Numbered from the stretch's first letter, positions 26,886 to 36,139 are shown. The stretch is 64,000 bases of DNA from Halobacteriovorax sp. GB3 (GCF_028649655.1 NZ_JAQSLN010000003.1:1054001-1118000), one strand, 5' to 3'. Notes: generated by a model not told the origin, from the letters alone. Made by a program: numbers and translations.

Positions 26886-27182
26886 TTAGTTCGATCGTTC
26901 GACGAGTACCACATCTAAATCAGTACAGCTTGTTTTAACGACAACTTCATAAGTTAGTACTAATTTATTGAAACGATTGAATGGTTCCCAAACAACAATT
27001 TGAGCTTCATAGAAACCATCGCCCAAATATTCGATATCGATTGTTTTATCGCCTCTTTGATCAACGATCGTACCATAGGCCTTGGCAGAGTCTTCAACTG
27101 CAGCACTCACCTGATCATGACAAGCGAATGATGAAATATTTAAAAGAAGTGTAAATAAAGTAATAACAGAAAAAAGTTTCAT
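26886..27182 (-). CDS. Small secreted protein of unknown function
   Basis: About 98 residues starting at the ATG at 27182, with a signal peptide (K-L-F-S-V-I-T-L-F-T-L-L, cleavage near S-F-A) and then C-H-D-Q-V. The mature protein of about 80 residues has alternating beta-like stretches (T-I-D-I-E-Y-L, A-Q-I-V-V-W, T-Y-E-V-V-V-K) and a second cysteine (S-C-T-D), so one disulfide is possible. An in-frame ATG four codons upstream is less likely. I do not recognise the family. The gene stands alone between a convergent-direction operon and the divergent transglycosylase gene. Confidence 0.5.
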   Translation of the reverse strand: MKLFSVITLFTLLLNISSFACHDQVSAAVEDSAKAYGTIVDQRGDKTIDIEYLGDGFYEAQIVVWEPFNRFNKLVLTYEVVVKTSCTDLDVVLVERSN

Positions 27183-27358
27183 AAAAATCCCCATGGCATC
27201 GTATTGCGCTACTTCTTTAGCATAAAGATATTAAAACCGGCCCTACTCATCGAGTCATACCTGTCAAAAATATCTCCATCAACTGATTATTTAAAGAATT
27301 CTTAAGAAAAAGCTCGAACCCCTGTTAATAAAAGGTCAAAAGAACCGATAGAGTCCCT

Positions 27359-29176
27359 ATGAGAGCAAAAACACTAGGAATTATAGGACTTATCTTATCA
27401 ACATGCCTATCAATAAAGGCCTTCGCTTACAATGATACTCCCAATTATTGGCGCTGCTATAACCGGCAAGGTGGCCAGTGGATTTTTGGACGGGCCCCAC
27501 AGATTTGTGATGGCCATGAGTTTATCGATATGGAATTTGTCGAGCGCGACTATGCTGAATTGATTTTTTCAGATGCAATCGATCACCAAGAAGAAAGACG
27601 CCGCTACATGAGTGAGATGTACGCACTCATCGTTCAAACATCTGAATACTTTATTCGCTCTAAAAAAAGTGAGGTAAGTGAAGAAGAGGTAGAACAATTT
27701 ATTCACGCCTCTTTGGCCATCGCTCATCAAGAGAGTTACTGGAGTCACTACCGACAGGCCCAAAGTGGTCACACTCAATTTATGAGAGGAGACTACGGTC
27801 ATGGACATGGGATTATGCAAGTCGATGATCGCTGGCACTTTGAAGCAGTCACATCAGGTAAGGCGACCAATATCGTTCTCAATATGATCTACTCGCTTGA
27901 AGAATATTATCACGCTTGGAAAAGTGCACCTTCTAAAAGTTGTGTCCGTTCACAAACCGACTGGGTAGCAAGAGCAAGGTCGGCCTATAGTGCCTATAAT
28001 GGTGGCCCTTCTAAAATTTGTCGCTGGACAAATTCAGGAGATCGCTGGGCGAGAAATGACCGCGGATACTACGACAAGTATCGAAACAAAGACTGGGAAA
28101 AGTATGTTGATGATTTTAATACCCTAGCAAAAGTTGATATAGCTTGCTTGGCAGAGGGTGGTGAAAATTGTCGAATGGAACCAACAGCGCCAGTTGCAGT
28201 GGTTGAAAAACGATTTTACAAAATGGAAGATGCTAGCGTCTGCGTATTTAAAGATGATCAACTTCACTGTATCGATTCAACAGAAGATCGAATCTGTCTC
28301 GCTCAAGAAGTTTATGAAACAACGAGTATATCTGAAAAGCTTTATCAAAGCACTCGCATTGATATGGATCAATATGAAAAGAAAACATATGACCGTCATC
28401 AATCATGCTCCAAAGTTCCAGGACTCTACTCTATAGGCGATACCATCGATCTTGGAAAAAATATTAATGTCAGAGAAACACCAGGCGGAAAACTTCTTAC
28501 GACATCAAAAAAGGATATAAACTATCAGGTCTTAGATTTCATTATTCAAGAAGCTCCAGAATACAAACGTTACTACAAAGTGATCCACTCTAATAAAGAG
28601 GGTTATATCTACGCAGGAAATAAAGATGATTCTCTTCAATGGGCAAAGAAAACAACAAAGGCACCAAATGAGAGGATCATTGTGGCCCTTGAAAGTGAAA
28701 TTAAAACAAAAAAGGAAACGGTCTTACTAGATGAACTTTTAAGACCTATTCGAAACCTGCAAAAAGAAGAAATTCTCATAGTGAAGGCCTATCGCCTTCA
28801 AGGCCAAGAAAATAGCTTCTTTTTCAAAGTTCAGACTGATTCCGATTCAGGTTATATTTATGTTGGTTCAACAAGACCGACAACGAACCTAGATGAGTTT
28901 GTCGAAAACTATGTTGAAGAGAATTCAACAACCGAGACAGGCAAAGAGGAAAAGCCTGAAAAAATTGAAAAGAAATATGGAAAGCTTAAGTCATCTACTT
29001 GGTATCGATCAATGAAAAGTTGCGCTTCCAGTCGCTGTTCCCATATTCGCTATATTCGTGGACCTAGGCTTGGAGGGAAGAGCTTTGAGATCATCTACAA
29101 AGAAAATAGTTGGTACTTAATTAAGTCAAATGGCAAACGTGGATTCATTAAAGAAAAGGATGTTCAGTTTCTATGA
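27359..29176 (+). CDS. Secreted lytic-transglycosylase-like protein with SH3-type domains
   Basis: The 605-residue protein has a signal peptide (cleavage near A-F-A). A lysozyme-like domain spans residues about 80-240: A-I-A-H-Q-E-S-Y-W supplies the likely catalytic Glu, followed by G-H-G-I-M-Q-V-D-D-R and A-Y-S-A-Y-N-G-G-P, typical of SLT-type peptidoglycan cleavage. Cysteines cluster near residues 270-350. Bacterial SH3-like domains follow: N-I-N-V-R-E-T-P-G-G-K-L, V-I-H-S-N-K-E-G-Y-I-Y-A-G, then Y-I-Y-V-G and a final one ending K-R-G-F-I-K. SH3b domains often bind cell wall. A role in cutting its own or prey peptidoglycan is inferred. It is co-transcribed with the next gene through a 4-bp overlap. 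Confidence 0.8.
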   Translation: MRAKTLGIIGLILSTCLSIKAFAYNDTPNYWRCYNRQGGQWIFGRAPQICDGHEFIDMEFVERDYAELIFSDAIDHQEERRRYMSEMYALIVQTSEYFIRSKKSEVSEEEVEQFIHASLAIAHQESYWSHYRQAQSGHTQFMRGDYGHGHGIMQVDDRWHFEAVTSGKATNIVLNMIYSLEEYYHAWKSAPSKSCVRSQTDWVARARSAYSAYNGGPSKICRWTNSGDRWARNDRGYYDKYRNKDWEKYVDDFNTLAKVDIACLAEGGENCRMEPTAPVAVVEKRFYKMEDASVCVFKDDQLHCIDSTEDRICLAQEVYETTSISEKLYQSTRIDMDQYEKKTYDRHQSCSKVPGLYSIGDTIDLGKNINVRETPGGKLLTTSKKDINYQVLDFIIQEAPEYKRYYKVIHSNKEGYIYAGNKDDSLQWAKKTTKAPNERIIVALESEIKTKKETVLLDELLRPIRNLQKEEILIVKAYRLQGQENSFFFKVQTDSDSGYIYVGSTRPTTNLDEFVENYVEENSTTETGKEEKPEKIEKKYGKLKSSTWYRSMKSCASSRCSHIRYIRGPRLGGKSFEIIYKENSWYLIKSNGKRGFIKEKDVQFL

Positions 29177-29925
29177 AAAAGAAAAAACTCATTATATCAG
29201 CAACTGGTTTTACTTTTCTTCTCGTAGGTTCTTTTTATTCGTTTAAAGAGCAACTTAATTATGGTGCTCATCAAAGAGCAAATTACATGAGAAGCCCTGC
29301 AAGTATTGATCATGTGGAAATTTCACTAATAGAGAAAAAACGCGAAGACGTTGCAAAGATCTCCCTAAGGCTTGAAATGCTTGAGCAATGTTACAACGAA
29401 CAAGTTTGTGGTTTTGATCAATCTGATTCAAGAAGCTATGCTTTAGCCGTTGGTTCTGCTATTTCAAAAGAGTTAAATGAAATCTATGATAAAATTCAAG
29501 AGGGAGAACTCGTTGACTCTCGTTACGAAGATTTAGCAAATCATTATCTGAAAATTCCCGATGGTCACGTCAAAGAAGAGGCCTTAAATATTCTCTCGAC
29601 TCAACCTCCTTCGCAAAAGAGCTTTGAAACAATTGTCGACTATGCCCTTCTCTATCATGATGATGCTCTTATAGAGCAGTCAATGACTGAGCTTTTAAAG
29701 TATAAAGAAACGCATGAAAATGAAATTATGAATAGTTTTTCTAAGGTCTTGAGCACAAGTTCTCCCATGGTAAGAGAAAAGCTTGGCAGTCACATTTTCC
29801 CTTTCCTTAATGAGAGAACGTATGATCAATTCATTACATTCTCAACTCGTCTACCGAAGGGTTCAAAGACTCAGATTGCTCTAAAGGCCGCAATCAGAAA
29901 GTATCGATACACCAATCGATTATAA
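29173..29925 (+). CDS. Membrane-anchored or exported helical protein, unknown
   Basis: The 250-residue protein begins K-K-K-K-L followed by a hydrophobic stretch (I-I-S-A-T-G-F-T-F-L-L-V-G) that is either a signal anchor or signal peptide. The rest is helical with regularly spaced hydrophobic residues, suggesting a HEAT- or TPR-like repeat fold. One pair of cysteines (C-Y-N-E-Q-V-C) lies near residue 75. I do not recognise the family. Its start overlaps the transglycosylase gene by 4 bp (ATGA), which suggests a shared function at the cell wall. Its stop overlaps the convergent pseudo-receiver gene by 6 bp. Confidence 0.6.
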   Translation: MKKKKLIISATGFTFLLVGSFYSFKEQLNYGAHQRANYMRSPASIDHVEISLIEKKREDVAKISLRLEMLEQCYNEQVCGFDQSDSRSYALAVGSAISKELNEIYDKIQEGELVDSRYEDLANHYLKIPDGHVKEEALNILSTQPPSQKSFETIVDYALLYHDDALIEQSMTELLKYKETHENEIMNSFSKVLSTSSPMVREKLGSHIFPFLNERTYDQFITFSTRLPKGSKTQIALKAAIRKYRYTNRL

Positions 29926-31224
29926 TTTAAAACCTGGATATAACTTCTTTGCTTCGTACTCAATGTCTTCACGTTGAGACGAAGTAATATTTAATCGTTC
30001 CATAGCACTTAGAACAATTTTAAAAATCGATTCATCTTTGTTCCCTGCGCGTATTAACTTCACTCCTTCCTCGATTCTCTTTCCATCTGTTAAATTGAAT
30101 GAGTTAATCTGAAACTCTAAAGCATCGTATAAATCAATGTCTGTCTCATCTGTTTTATTGATAGAGATCGCTTGATAAGCTTCATCTGGTCTTCCGGCCA
30201 TGAGATAACTCTTCACTAAACTCTCAAAGATCTGTGCCTTTCCATTACTTAGTTGGGCCGATTTATTTAAAATATTAATCGCCTCATCAATTTTCTCTTC
30301 ACCAACAAAGAAGCGTCCACAGATGGCCAAACCAGCAGAGAGATAATTTTGAATGTGAGAGTTCGCATACTTTACTTCAGAAAAGATTTTACTGTAGTTC
30401 ATTATATCTTCATAACGAGAGTTAATAATACTTAGTCTCGTATAATCTGGAATATGATCAGGATTAAGAGGATGATGCTTCAAAATATCACAAGCAATAT
30501 TGTATTGTTCACTAAATCTCTTAGTCTCTCCGTAGAGAAGAAAGAGTTCTCGAAGAGCTGGATAATGACTCTCCATAATAGAAAGAACTTCTATGAGAAG
30601 GTTTTCGGCCTTTTGAAAATTTCTGTCTTCACGATAAATCTTTCCAAGTAAACTCTTAGCGAGAAGCGGACTTTTTGTTAAGTTAATTGATTCTTCCAAC
30701 AAGCTTAAGGCCTGGTCTCGATCTTTTTGACTAAGACATGCTCGTGCCTTCTCTACAGTTTGATGATAAGGAGAGGGCCTAATCTTTACTTTAATCGATT
30801 TAATAATTGTCTCTTCTAAAGACTTAATGGTGAAAGGTGTCACTAGAACAGCATCAACATCTAAGTCTAAGGCCATACAACCTGAAGATGGAGAATTGTC
30901 ATCTGTGACAACAAAGAAGCAAGCTTCCATTCGGTTAGGATGATATTGAATATGATCTTCTAAAAGCTCAAGTCCATCTCTTTTTCCAAGAGTAATATTT
31001 GTTATAACAATATTAGGTCGCGTCTGTTCGATGTGAGATTTTGCCTCTTGAAACGATTCACAGATATGAACTTTTTGTCCATTCATACCAAATTGAACCA
31101 GTAGCTTCTTAAGAGAAGTTCTATTCATGCTATCAGGCGTAACAATAAGGGCCGTCTTCTTAGAAAAGAATTTCTCGCAATATTCTTTAATTTTCTTTTC
31201 TTGCGCACTCAACTTACTGCTCAT
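29920..31224 (-). CDS. Pseudo-receiver domain plus TPR repeat protein
   Basis: The N-terminal about 130 of 434 residues keep the CheY-like outline (A-L-I-V-T-P-D; I-V-I-T-N-I-T-L-G-K-R-D-G-L; F-F-V-V-T-D; V-L-V-T-P-F). However, the acidic pair is T-P, the phospho-Asp is Asn, and the conserved Lys before Pro-Phe is Thr. Phosphotransfer is therefore unlikely and the domain is probably a protein-interaction module. The rest is helical with tetratricopeptide-like repeats (A-L-S-L-L-E-E-S, A-E-N-L-L-I-E-V-L, A-I-N-I-L-N-K-S). It is co-transcribed with the upstream small gene (4-bp overlap) and convergent with the preceding gene. GAGGAAGAG before the ATG supports the start. TPR and receiver pairings of this kind occur in predatory bacteria, but the partner is unknown. 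Confidence 0.8.
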   Translation of the reverse strand: MSSKLSAQEKKIKEYCEKFFSKKTALIVTPDSMNRTSLKKLLVQFGMNGQKVHICESFQEAKSHIEQTRPNIVITNITLGKRDGLELLEDHIQYHPNRMEACFFVVTDDNSPSSGCMALDLDVDAVLVTPFTIKSLEETIIKSIKVKIRPSPYHQTVEKARACLSQKDRDQALSLLEESINLTKSPLLAKSLLGKIYREDRNFQKAENLLIEVLSIMESHYPALRELFLLYGETKRFSEQYNIACDILKHHPLNPDHIPDYTRLSIINSRYEDIMNYSKIFSEVKYANSHIQNYLSAGLAICGRFFVGEEKIDEAINILNKSAQLSNGKAQIFESLVKSYLMAGRPDEAYQAISINKTDETDIDLYDALEFQINSFNLTDGKRIEEGVKLIRAGNKDESIFKIVLSAMERLNITSSQREDIEYEAKKLYPGFKL

Positions 31225-31694
31225 AGCTCTTCCTCTTCAGCATCATCTAGCTCAACATCATAATCAGGAGATATGGGAGAGGAAATCGAAGTAACTTTAT
31301 TTTGAATATTCTTATAGAGTGCAATAAAGCGGCGCCATTTACTCTCTTCAAACTCTAAAAAACTAAATTCGGCCATCATAGAATCTTCATCAACTTCAGT
31401 TCTTACAACTTTCGCGAAAATACTAAAGACACCTTGGAAAGTATTCTTGGCCATCTTTAATTCAATTGTTTTCTTAGGAACTTTAGAATCAAAAATATAG
31501 ATAACAAATTTCTGTCCTTCTCTAGCACTATTGAGTGGTAGTGAAAGACAAATTTTATTTTTATCCAATTCTCCAGGGTGGATACATTGATACTCTTCAA
31601 TGAAAAGCCCTGAAGTTTCATTTTTTAAAACAAAGGTATGCTTGAGAGTTTTAAAGTCCTCATGGCATAGGTATTCACTTAGATCTTTTTCCAT
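31221..31694 (-). CDS. Conserved hypothetical, possible PilZ-like fold
   Basis: The 157-residue protein has no signal peptide or membrane helix. The middle (I-C-L-S-L-P-L, F-V-I-Y-I-F-D, G-V-F-S-I-F-A-K-V-V-R-T-E) looks like a beta-barrel, and the segment A-E-F-S-F-L-E-F-E-E followed by a C-terminal helix recalls PilZ domains. The R-x3-R c-di-GMP motif is not seen, so the assignment is weak. The C-terminus is strongly acidic. It ends in a 4-bp overlap with the pseudo-receiver/TPR gene, so the two products probably work together. A GAGG element lies before the start. Confidence 0.55.
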   Translation of the reverse strand: MEKDLSEYLCHEDFKTLKHTFVLKNETSGLFIEEYQCIHPGELDKNKICLSLPLNSAREGQKFVIYIFDSKVPKKTIELKMAKNTFQGVFSIFAKVVRTEVDEDSMMAEFSFLEFEESKWRRFIALYKNIQNKVTSISSPISPDYDVELDDAEEEEL

Positions 31695-31919
31695 TCAACA
31701 ATCCTCTACTCTCTATTATAGATTGCAATCAAAGTGGCCTAAATACTTGAAAGTTAAAATTAATTCTTAAGATTTTTCCGGCCATAAGTCATCGAAATTA
31801 CTAACAATTTAAATATGAAGCGAATCAATTAAATTCGAACAAGGAAATAAACTCCCCGTTTGGAAATTGAGTGCCTATAAAAAGCCTAATCTCGATCATA
31901 AAAACGCGATTTTATCAAT

Positions 31920-31948
31920 TTGACGATCTTTGAAGAAAGGCCTTAAAA
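31920..31948 (+). promoter_or_regulatory. Possible promoter of the acetyltransferase gene
   Basis: TTGACG at 31920-31925 with TTAAAA 17 bp downstream; the -10 element is poor. An 18-bp near-palindrome (one mismatched pair, centred on CGCG) at 31898-31915 lies just upstream and could be an operator. The rest of this 286-bp gap shows nothing else I can call. Confidence 0.35.
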
Positions 31949-31980
31949 GAACAAAGTAAGGCCAAAAAAAGGAATAAAAT

Positions 31981-32385
31981 ATGTTAATTCAATACAGCAC
32001 GAATCTAGATCTCCTAGAAAAATTGAATATCGAAGGCTTCTTTGTTGGATGGCCAAGTCCACCATCGAGCACTGTTTTTAGAAAGCTCTTAGAAGGAAGT
32101 TACAAAGCTGTTTTGGCCTTTGAAGATCATAAACTTGTAGGATTTGTAAACTCTATTTCAGATGGTGTTTTATCGGCCTACATTCCCCTACTAGAAGTAC
32201 TTCCAACTCATCATAATAAGGGAATAGGAAAAGAGCTAATCAAGAGAATTCAAAAAGAATTAGAGCACCTTTACATGGTCGACTTACTCTGTGACCAAGA
32301 GCTTATTAGTTACTATGAAAAGCTCGGTATGATGAAAGCTCAAGGAGCCTGTATGAGAAACTATGACAGGCAATCAGGTAATTAA
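31981..32385 (+). CDS. GNAT-family N-acetyltransferase
   Basis: The 134-residue protein shows the GNAT fold. A central A-Y-I-P-L-L-E-V-L-P is followed by the acetyl-CoA loop H-H-N-K-G-I-G-K-E-L, then L-L-C-D and Y-Y-E-K-L-G-M near the C-terminus. Family members move an acetyl group from acetyl-CoA to an amine; the substrate here cannot be read. The ATG has a good AAAGGA ribosome-binding site. It stands alone downstream of a long intergenic region with a possible promoter. Some related small GNATs modify small amines or proteins. No toxin-antitoxin features are visible. Confidence 0.85.
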   Translation: MLIQYSTNLDLLEKLNIEGFFVGWPSPPSSTVFRKLLEGSYKAVLAFEDHKLVGFVNSISDGVLSAYIPLLEVLPTHHNKGIGKELIKRIQKELEHLYMVDLLCDQELISYYEKLGMMKAQGACMRNYDRQSGN

Positions 32386-32470
32386 TTCATAAAGTTATAT
32401 TAAACACTGCGCGAAAAACTTTTATCCTATAAACAATGGTTACTGATGAAACAACACCAGGATGAAAAAA

Positions 32471-32767
32471 ATGAAAATAACTCTTTTAGTACTTACTTTA
32501 ATTTGTTCAACTAGTTTTGCTAATCAAAAGTCGAATAGTCCTATTCAACCAAAAATGAATGTAGAATCAGGATTTCTTTTAAAAGATATTTCTTCAACAA
32601 GTCTTTTAAAGAAGCTTGGACTTGAATCAAGTGATAAGATCACTCACATCAATGGTAAGAAAATTAAGACTCTTTCTGAATTAATGAGCGAAGCCCCTAA
32701 CATCAAGAGTCTAACGATTATCCGCAATGGAAAAGCTAAGACTCTTAACTACAATTTCGAAAAATAA
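32471..32767 (+). CDS. Small secreted PDZ-like protein
   Basis: About 98 residues from the ATG at 32471, which lies at the right distance from AGGA; the ATG at 32462 overlaps that element and would add three residues. A signal peptide (K-I-T-L-L-V-L-T-L, cleavage near S-F-A) precedes a single compact domain: G-F-L-L-K-D, S-L-L-K-K-L-G-L, D-K-I-T-H-I-N-G-K-K-I, then L-T-I-I-R-N-G-K. This order is that of PDZ domains as in HtrA or GspC. No protease domain is attached. It may be a periplasmic scaffold or inhibitor. It is adjacent to the tRNA-Arg repeat region. Confidence 0.65.
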   Translation: MKITLLVLTLICSTSFANQKSNSPIQPKMNVESGFLLKDISSTSLLKKLGLESSDKITHINGKKIKTLSELMSEAPNIKSLTIIRNGKAKTLNYNFEK

Positions 32768-32775
32768 AATGGCGG

Positions 32776-33039
32776 GCGTCAGCGCCAAGCGAGCGACGAA
32801 TATTCGAATCCCGGTAACTCTCGTAGAAAACCTAAAATGACTAAAATAAATCCAAAGAAGTGGCGGGGCGTGAGGGACAAATTTGCGGTAATTTGCATCG
32901 CAAATTAATGCAAAGTTTGTGAGGAGTCCGCGCCGAAGCGTCAGCGCCAAGCGAGCGACGAATATTCGAATCCCGGTAACTCTCGTAGAAAACCTAAAAT
33001 GACTAAAATAAATCCAAAGAAGTGGCGGGGCGTGAGGGA
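32776..33039. repeat. 102-bp direct repeat (two copies, period 162) including the tRNA-Arg 3' end
   Basis: Copy 1 is 32776-32877 and copy 2 is 32938-33039, identical by eye over 102 bp. The last 17 bp of copy 2 (33023-33039) are the CCA end and acceptor/T-stem edge of the tRNA-Arg gene, so copy 1 ends in a tRNA fragment (32861-32877). The 60 bp between copies (32878-32937) are unique. A shared stretch TTCGAATCCCGG within each copy also resembles the T-arm of another tRNA on the plus strand. Confidence 0.85.
32877..32920. repeat. Imperfect palindrome in the unique spacer of the direct repeat
   Basis: AATTTGC (32890-32896) and GCAAATT (32900-32906) form a perfect stem with a 3-nt loop. Outer arms ACAAA/TTTGT and TTGC/GCAA extend it with interruptions, giving a 44-nt hairpin. 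Confidence 0.7.
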
Positions 33040-33099
33040 TTCGAACCCCCGACCAAGAGGTTCGAAGCCTCCTACTCTATCCAGCTGAGCTAACGCCCC
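33023..33099 (-). tRNA. tRNA-Arg (anticodon UCG), CCA encoded
   Basis: Seventy-seven bases on the minus strand fold as a cloverleaf. Acceptor arms GGGGCGT/ACGCCCC are fully paired. The anticodon stem GGAGG/CCTCT encloses loop CTTCGAA with anticodon TCG, and the T arm is GGGGG-TTCGAAT-CCCTC. The discriminator is G and the 3' CCA is genomically encoded. It reads CGA codons. The 3' end is duplicated nearby (see the 102-bp repeat). Confidence 0.95.
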
Positions 33100-33242
33100 C
33101 GAGAAATTCCATTATAGCTGGCCCCCAACCAAATGAAAAGCATGTAAAGTTTTGAAATAGCGTCTCTTTACAGGCCATTTTTACAGATTTTACTTTCCCA
33201 GAATTAAGTTTTCGACTATACAATGAGACACAGGAGTTATTT

Positions 33243-34640
33243 ATGAGTATCAGTGTTTTCGATCTTTATTCGGTGGGAATTGGGCCTTCAAGCTCACATA
33301 CAGTTGGACCAATGCGAGCTGCCAGAGAGTTCATTTTAACTCTCAAAGAGAAAGATCTTTTGGGAAAAACTGAAAAACTCAATCTAGAGCTCTACGGATC
33401 TCTTGCTCTTACGGGTAAGGGACACGGAACAGATAAGGCGCTCATTCTTGGAATTGAAGGTCATAAACCTGAATCTGTTGATCCCGATCACATCGATGAA
33501 ATTTTAGAGAGTGCTTATCGCGATTTGAAAATTGAACTTTTAAAAGGCGATGATCAAGCGAAGATTGTTTCATTTGATCCAAGAGAGGATATCAAATTTC
33601 ATCGATCAGAAACTCTTCCCTACCATAGTAATGGAATGTGCTTTCAGGCCATCGATGAGTCTGGAAATGAGCTCTTTAAAAAGACTCTCTACTCCATTGG
33701 TGGAGGATTTATTGTTGAAGAGGAAGTTGTTAAAAGTGATGATCACTTTCATGGGCCTAGAACTTTAAAAGTTCCTCATCCCTACTCTACAGCAGAAGAA
33801 CTTCTTGAGCTTGGGCAGACTCTCAATATGACCATCGCCCAAATTGTTCTGGCCAATGAACTTGTTTGGCGAAGTGAAGAAGAAATTAAAAAAGGACTAC
33901 TCGATATTTGGCATGTGATGCAAAAATGTGTTCAGCGAGGGTGCACTCAAGAGGGAACTCTTCCAGGTGGACTCAAGGTAAGAAGAAGGGCCCATTCAAT
34001 TTTCAAAGGTCTTTTAGAAAAGCCAGAGGCCTCTCTAACTGATCCTCTTACCATTATGGATTGGGTTAATCTCTATGCTATTGCCGTTAATGAAGAAAAT
34101 GCTGCTGGTGGACGAGTTGTTACAGCTCCAACAAATGGTGCAGCTGGAATCATTCCGGCCGTGCTTCATTACTATGATCGCTTTTGTCCAAAAAGTAATG
34201 ATGATGGAATTGTAGACTTCTTATTAACTGCAGGGGCAATTGGAATTCTCTATAAAACGAACGCTTCAATCTCAGGAGCTGAAGTTGGCTGTCAGGGCGA
34301 AGTTGGTGTTGCTTGTTCTATGGCGGCCGGTGGACTTACTCAGGCCATGGGTGGTTCAAATGAGCAAATTGAAAATGCAGCAGAAATAGCAATGGAGCAC
34401 AACCTTGGGTTAACATGTGATCCAATTGGTGGACTCGTTCAGATTCCTTGTATTGAAAGAAATGCCATGGGTTCAATTAAAGCGATCAATGCTTCAAGAA
34501 TGGCCTTACGCGGAGATGGTAAGCACTATGTCTCTCTTGATAAAGTCATGAAGACAATGAAAGATACAGGGGCTGACATGGAAACCAAATATAAGGAGAC
34601 AAGCCGCGGAGGGCTTGCCGTCAATGTTCCAGAATGTTAA
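33243..34640 (+). CDS. sdaA: L-serine ammonia-lyase (single-chain, iron-sulfur)
   Basis: The 465-residue enzyme deaminates L-serine to pyruvate and ammonia using an oxygen-sensitive [4Fe-4S] cluster. The opening [21 protein letters not shown] is characteristic. Later come [16 protein letters not shown], the [15 protein letters not shown] segment with cluster cysteines, and [12 protein letters not shown]. Alpha and beta domains are fused, as in the E. coli type. ACAGGAG lies before the ATG. It shares its stop codon (TTAA) with the convergent kinase gene. It allows serine use as carbon source, plausible for an amino-acid-consuming predator. Confidence 0.95.
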   Translation: MSISVFDLYSVGIGPSSSHTVGPMRAAREFILTLKEKDLLGKTEKLNLELYGSLALTGKGHGTDKALILGIEGHKPESVDPDHIDEILESAYRDLKIELLKGDDQAKIVSFDPREDIKFHRSETLPYHSNGMCFQAIDESGNELFKKTLYSIGGGFIVEEEVVKSDDHFHGPRTLKVPHPYSTAEELLELGQTLNMTIAQIVLANELVWRSEEEIKKGLLDIWHVMQKCVQRGCTQEGTLPGGLKVRRRAHSIFKGLLEKPEASLTDPLTIMDWVNLYAIAVNEENAAGGRVVTAPTNGAAGIIPAVLHYYDRFCPKSNDDGIVDFLLTAGAIGILYKTNASISGAEVGCQGEVGVACSMAAGGLTQAMGGSNEQIENAAEIAMEHNLGLTCDPIGGLVQIPCIERNAMGSIKAINASRMALRGDGKHYVSLDKVMKTMKDTGADMETKYKETSRGGLAVNVPEC

Positions 34641-36139
34641 GCAACAGCTTCGCAGTCAAACATAGGGATCTCTAAGACAAAAGTTGTCTTCTTAGCATGC
34701 TTATCTAAAAAGACTTTTCCATTTAAATTCTTTGCCAGATTAGAACAGAGGCTTAAACCAACTCCTGTTCCTTTCCCCTTACCTTTTGTCGTCACAAATG
34801 GCTCCATAATCTTATCTTGGATTTCAACAGGAACACCCTTTCCCGTATCTTCGACGAGAATCTGAACGTTAGGGCCATTTTCTTGCAAGGATAAATTGAT
34901 GTGACGTTCAGGACACTTCTCAAGAGCATCACAGGCATTGCTTATTAAGTTAATGAGAATCTGTGACATCTCTACTGGTTTCGTATAGATATCTGAATCT
35001 TTTAGTTTATTGACGATGCGAACAGAAACTCCATTTTTTTGAAGCTTCACAAGACTCATTTCAACACTATCTTTAACGACTTTAAAAAGGCTCACCTTTT
35101 CAAGGCCCTCAGAGAAATCAACGTGAGAGAGGTCGCGAATATTTTTAGAAATAATACCAATTCTTTTTAAGGCCTCTTCCATGCGAAAGAGACTGTCTTG
35201 AATTTTTGTTTTATCAAGATACTTACTTTCAAGTTCTTTGCTAATCTGCTCAATATGAAGGCCAGCGACAGTTAATGGATTATTAATCTCATGAACAATC
35301 CCTGTCGACATTTCACCAACAAGAGCAAGTTGTGAAGAGAGTTTGGAAATTTGTTTTTCCTTTTCAACTTTATCTTCCAAAAGTTTTCTCTCAGTTACAT
35401 CAAAGCGAATGGCCATATAGTGTGTGATTTTACCATTTGTTTTATAAGGAATAATTGTCGTATCAACCCAGTAAAGTTCACCGCTTTTCTTTCTATTGCA
35501 AACTTCACCTTTCCAAATTTTTCCACTACCAATTGTGGCCCACATATCTTTAAAAAATTCTTTTGGATGAAGTCCCGAATTAACAAGCTGGTGCGTACTT
35601 CCAATGACTTCTTTTTCACTGTAACCAGAGATCTCATAGAATTTATCATTAGCGTAGTTAATGATTCCTTTTCGATCCGTGGAAGCAACAATAGCGACTT
35701 TATCGAGCATGACCTTATATTGCTTTTTAATATCACGAGCAACAGCAACCTCAGCACTTTGTTCTTTAAATTCTGTGATATCAATGAGAACACCGTGAAG
35801 ACTCTTCACCTGATTTCTTCTATCTCTTTCAACGATAACTTTATCTTTTACCCAGATAAGCTCTCTATTCTTTTTATAAATTCGATACTCAAATTCGATG
35901 AAGTCCATTTTATTAGCAAGGGCAAATTCATATTCTTCAGTTACTCTATCTATATCTTCTTCATAAATGAGATGTTGAAATCCCATTTGTCCATGTTCAA
36001 ACTCATTCTTATCGTAACCAATACTTGAGATGTTTTTCGAGATCTGAACAATTGGCCATCCTTTATTCGGAGAACAAACATAATAAAATGTTGGACTCTC
36101 CTGTTTAAGCTTATCGATATATTCAAGTAGCTTACTCAT
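34637..36139 (-). CDS. PAS-PAS sensor histidine kinase (soluble, orphan)
   Basis: The 500-residue kinase has a first PAS domain (about residues 15-130, with a PAC-like Y-R-I-Y-K-K-N-R-E). A second PAS domain (about 140-255) shows [14 protein letters not shown] and G-E-L-Y-W-V-D-T. The phosphoacceptor motif [19 protein letters not shown] is followed by [14 protein letters not shown] and [10 protein letters not shown]. No membrane helices or receiver are seen. GGGGA before the ATG supports the start. An unusual perfect 12-bp inverted repeat lies 90-117 bp upstream. No response regulator is adjacent. Confidence 0.92.
   Translation of the reverse strand: MSKLLEYIDKLKQESPTFYYVCSPNKGWPIVQISKNISSIGYDKNEFEHGQMGFQHLIYEEDIDRVTEEYEFALANKMDFIEFEYRIYKKNRELIWVKDKVIVERDRRNQVKSLHGVLIDITEFKEQSAEVAVARDIKKQYKVMLDKVAIVASTDRKGIINYANDKFYEISGYSEKEVIGSTHQLVNSGLHPKEFFKDMWATIGSGKIWKGEVCNRKKSGELYWVDTTIIPYKTNGKITHYMAIRFDVTERKLLEDKVEKEKQISKLSSQLALVGEMSTGIVHEINNPLTVAGLHIEQISKELESKYLDKTKIQDSLFRMEEALKRIGIISKNIRDLSHVDFSEGLEKVSLFKVVKDSVEMSLVKLQKNGVSVRIVNKLKDSDIYTKPVEMSQILINLISNACDALEKCPERHINLSLQENGPNVQILVEDTGKGVPVEIQDKIMEPFVTTKGKGKGTGVGLSLCSNLAKNLNGKVFLDKHAKKTTFVLEIPMFDCEAVA

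Noticed and set aside
31221-31694. Confident PilZ domain
   Set aside because: The R-x3-R c-di-GMP motif is not visible; kept only as a possible fold.
32776-33039. Insertion sequence remnant
   Set aside because: No transposase fragment or terminal inverted repeats with target duplication; the repeat is better described as duplication of the tRNA 3' end and flank.
35351-36028. 225-codon plus-strand open frame
   Set aside because: It lies wholly antisense to the PAS kinase gene with no ribosome-binding site and low-complexity sequence; a shadow frame.
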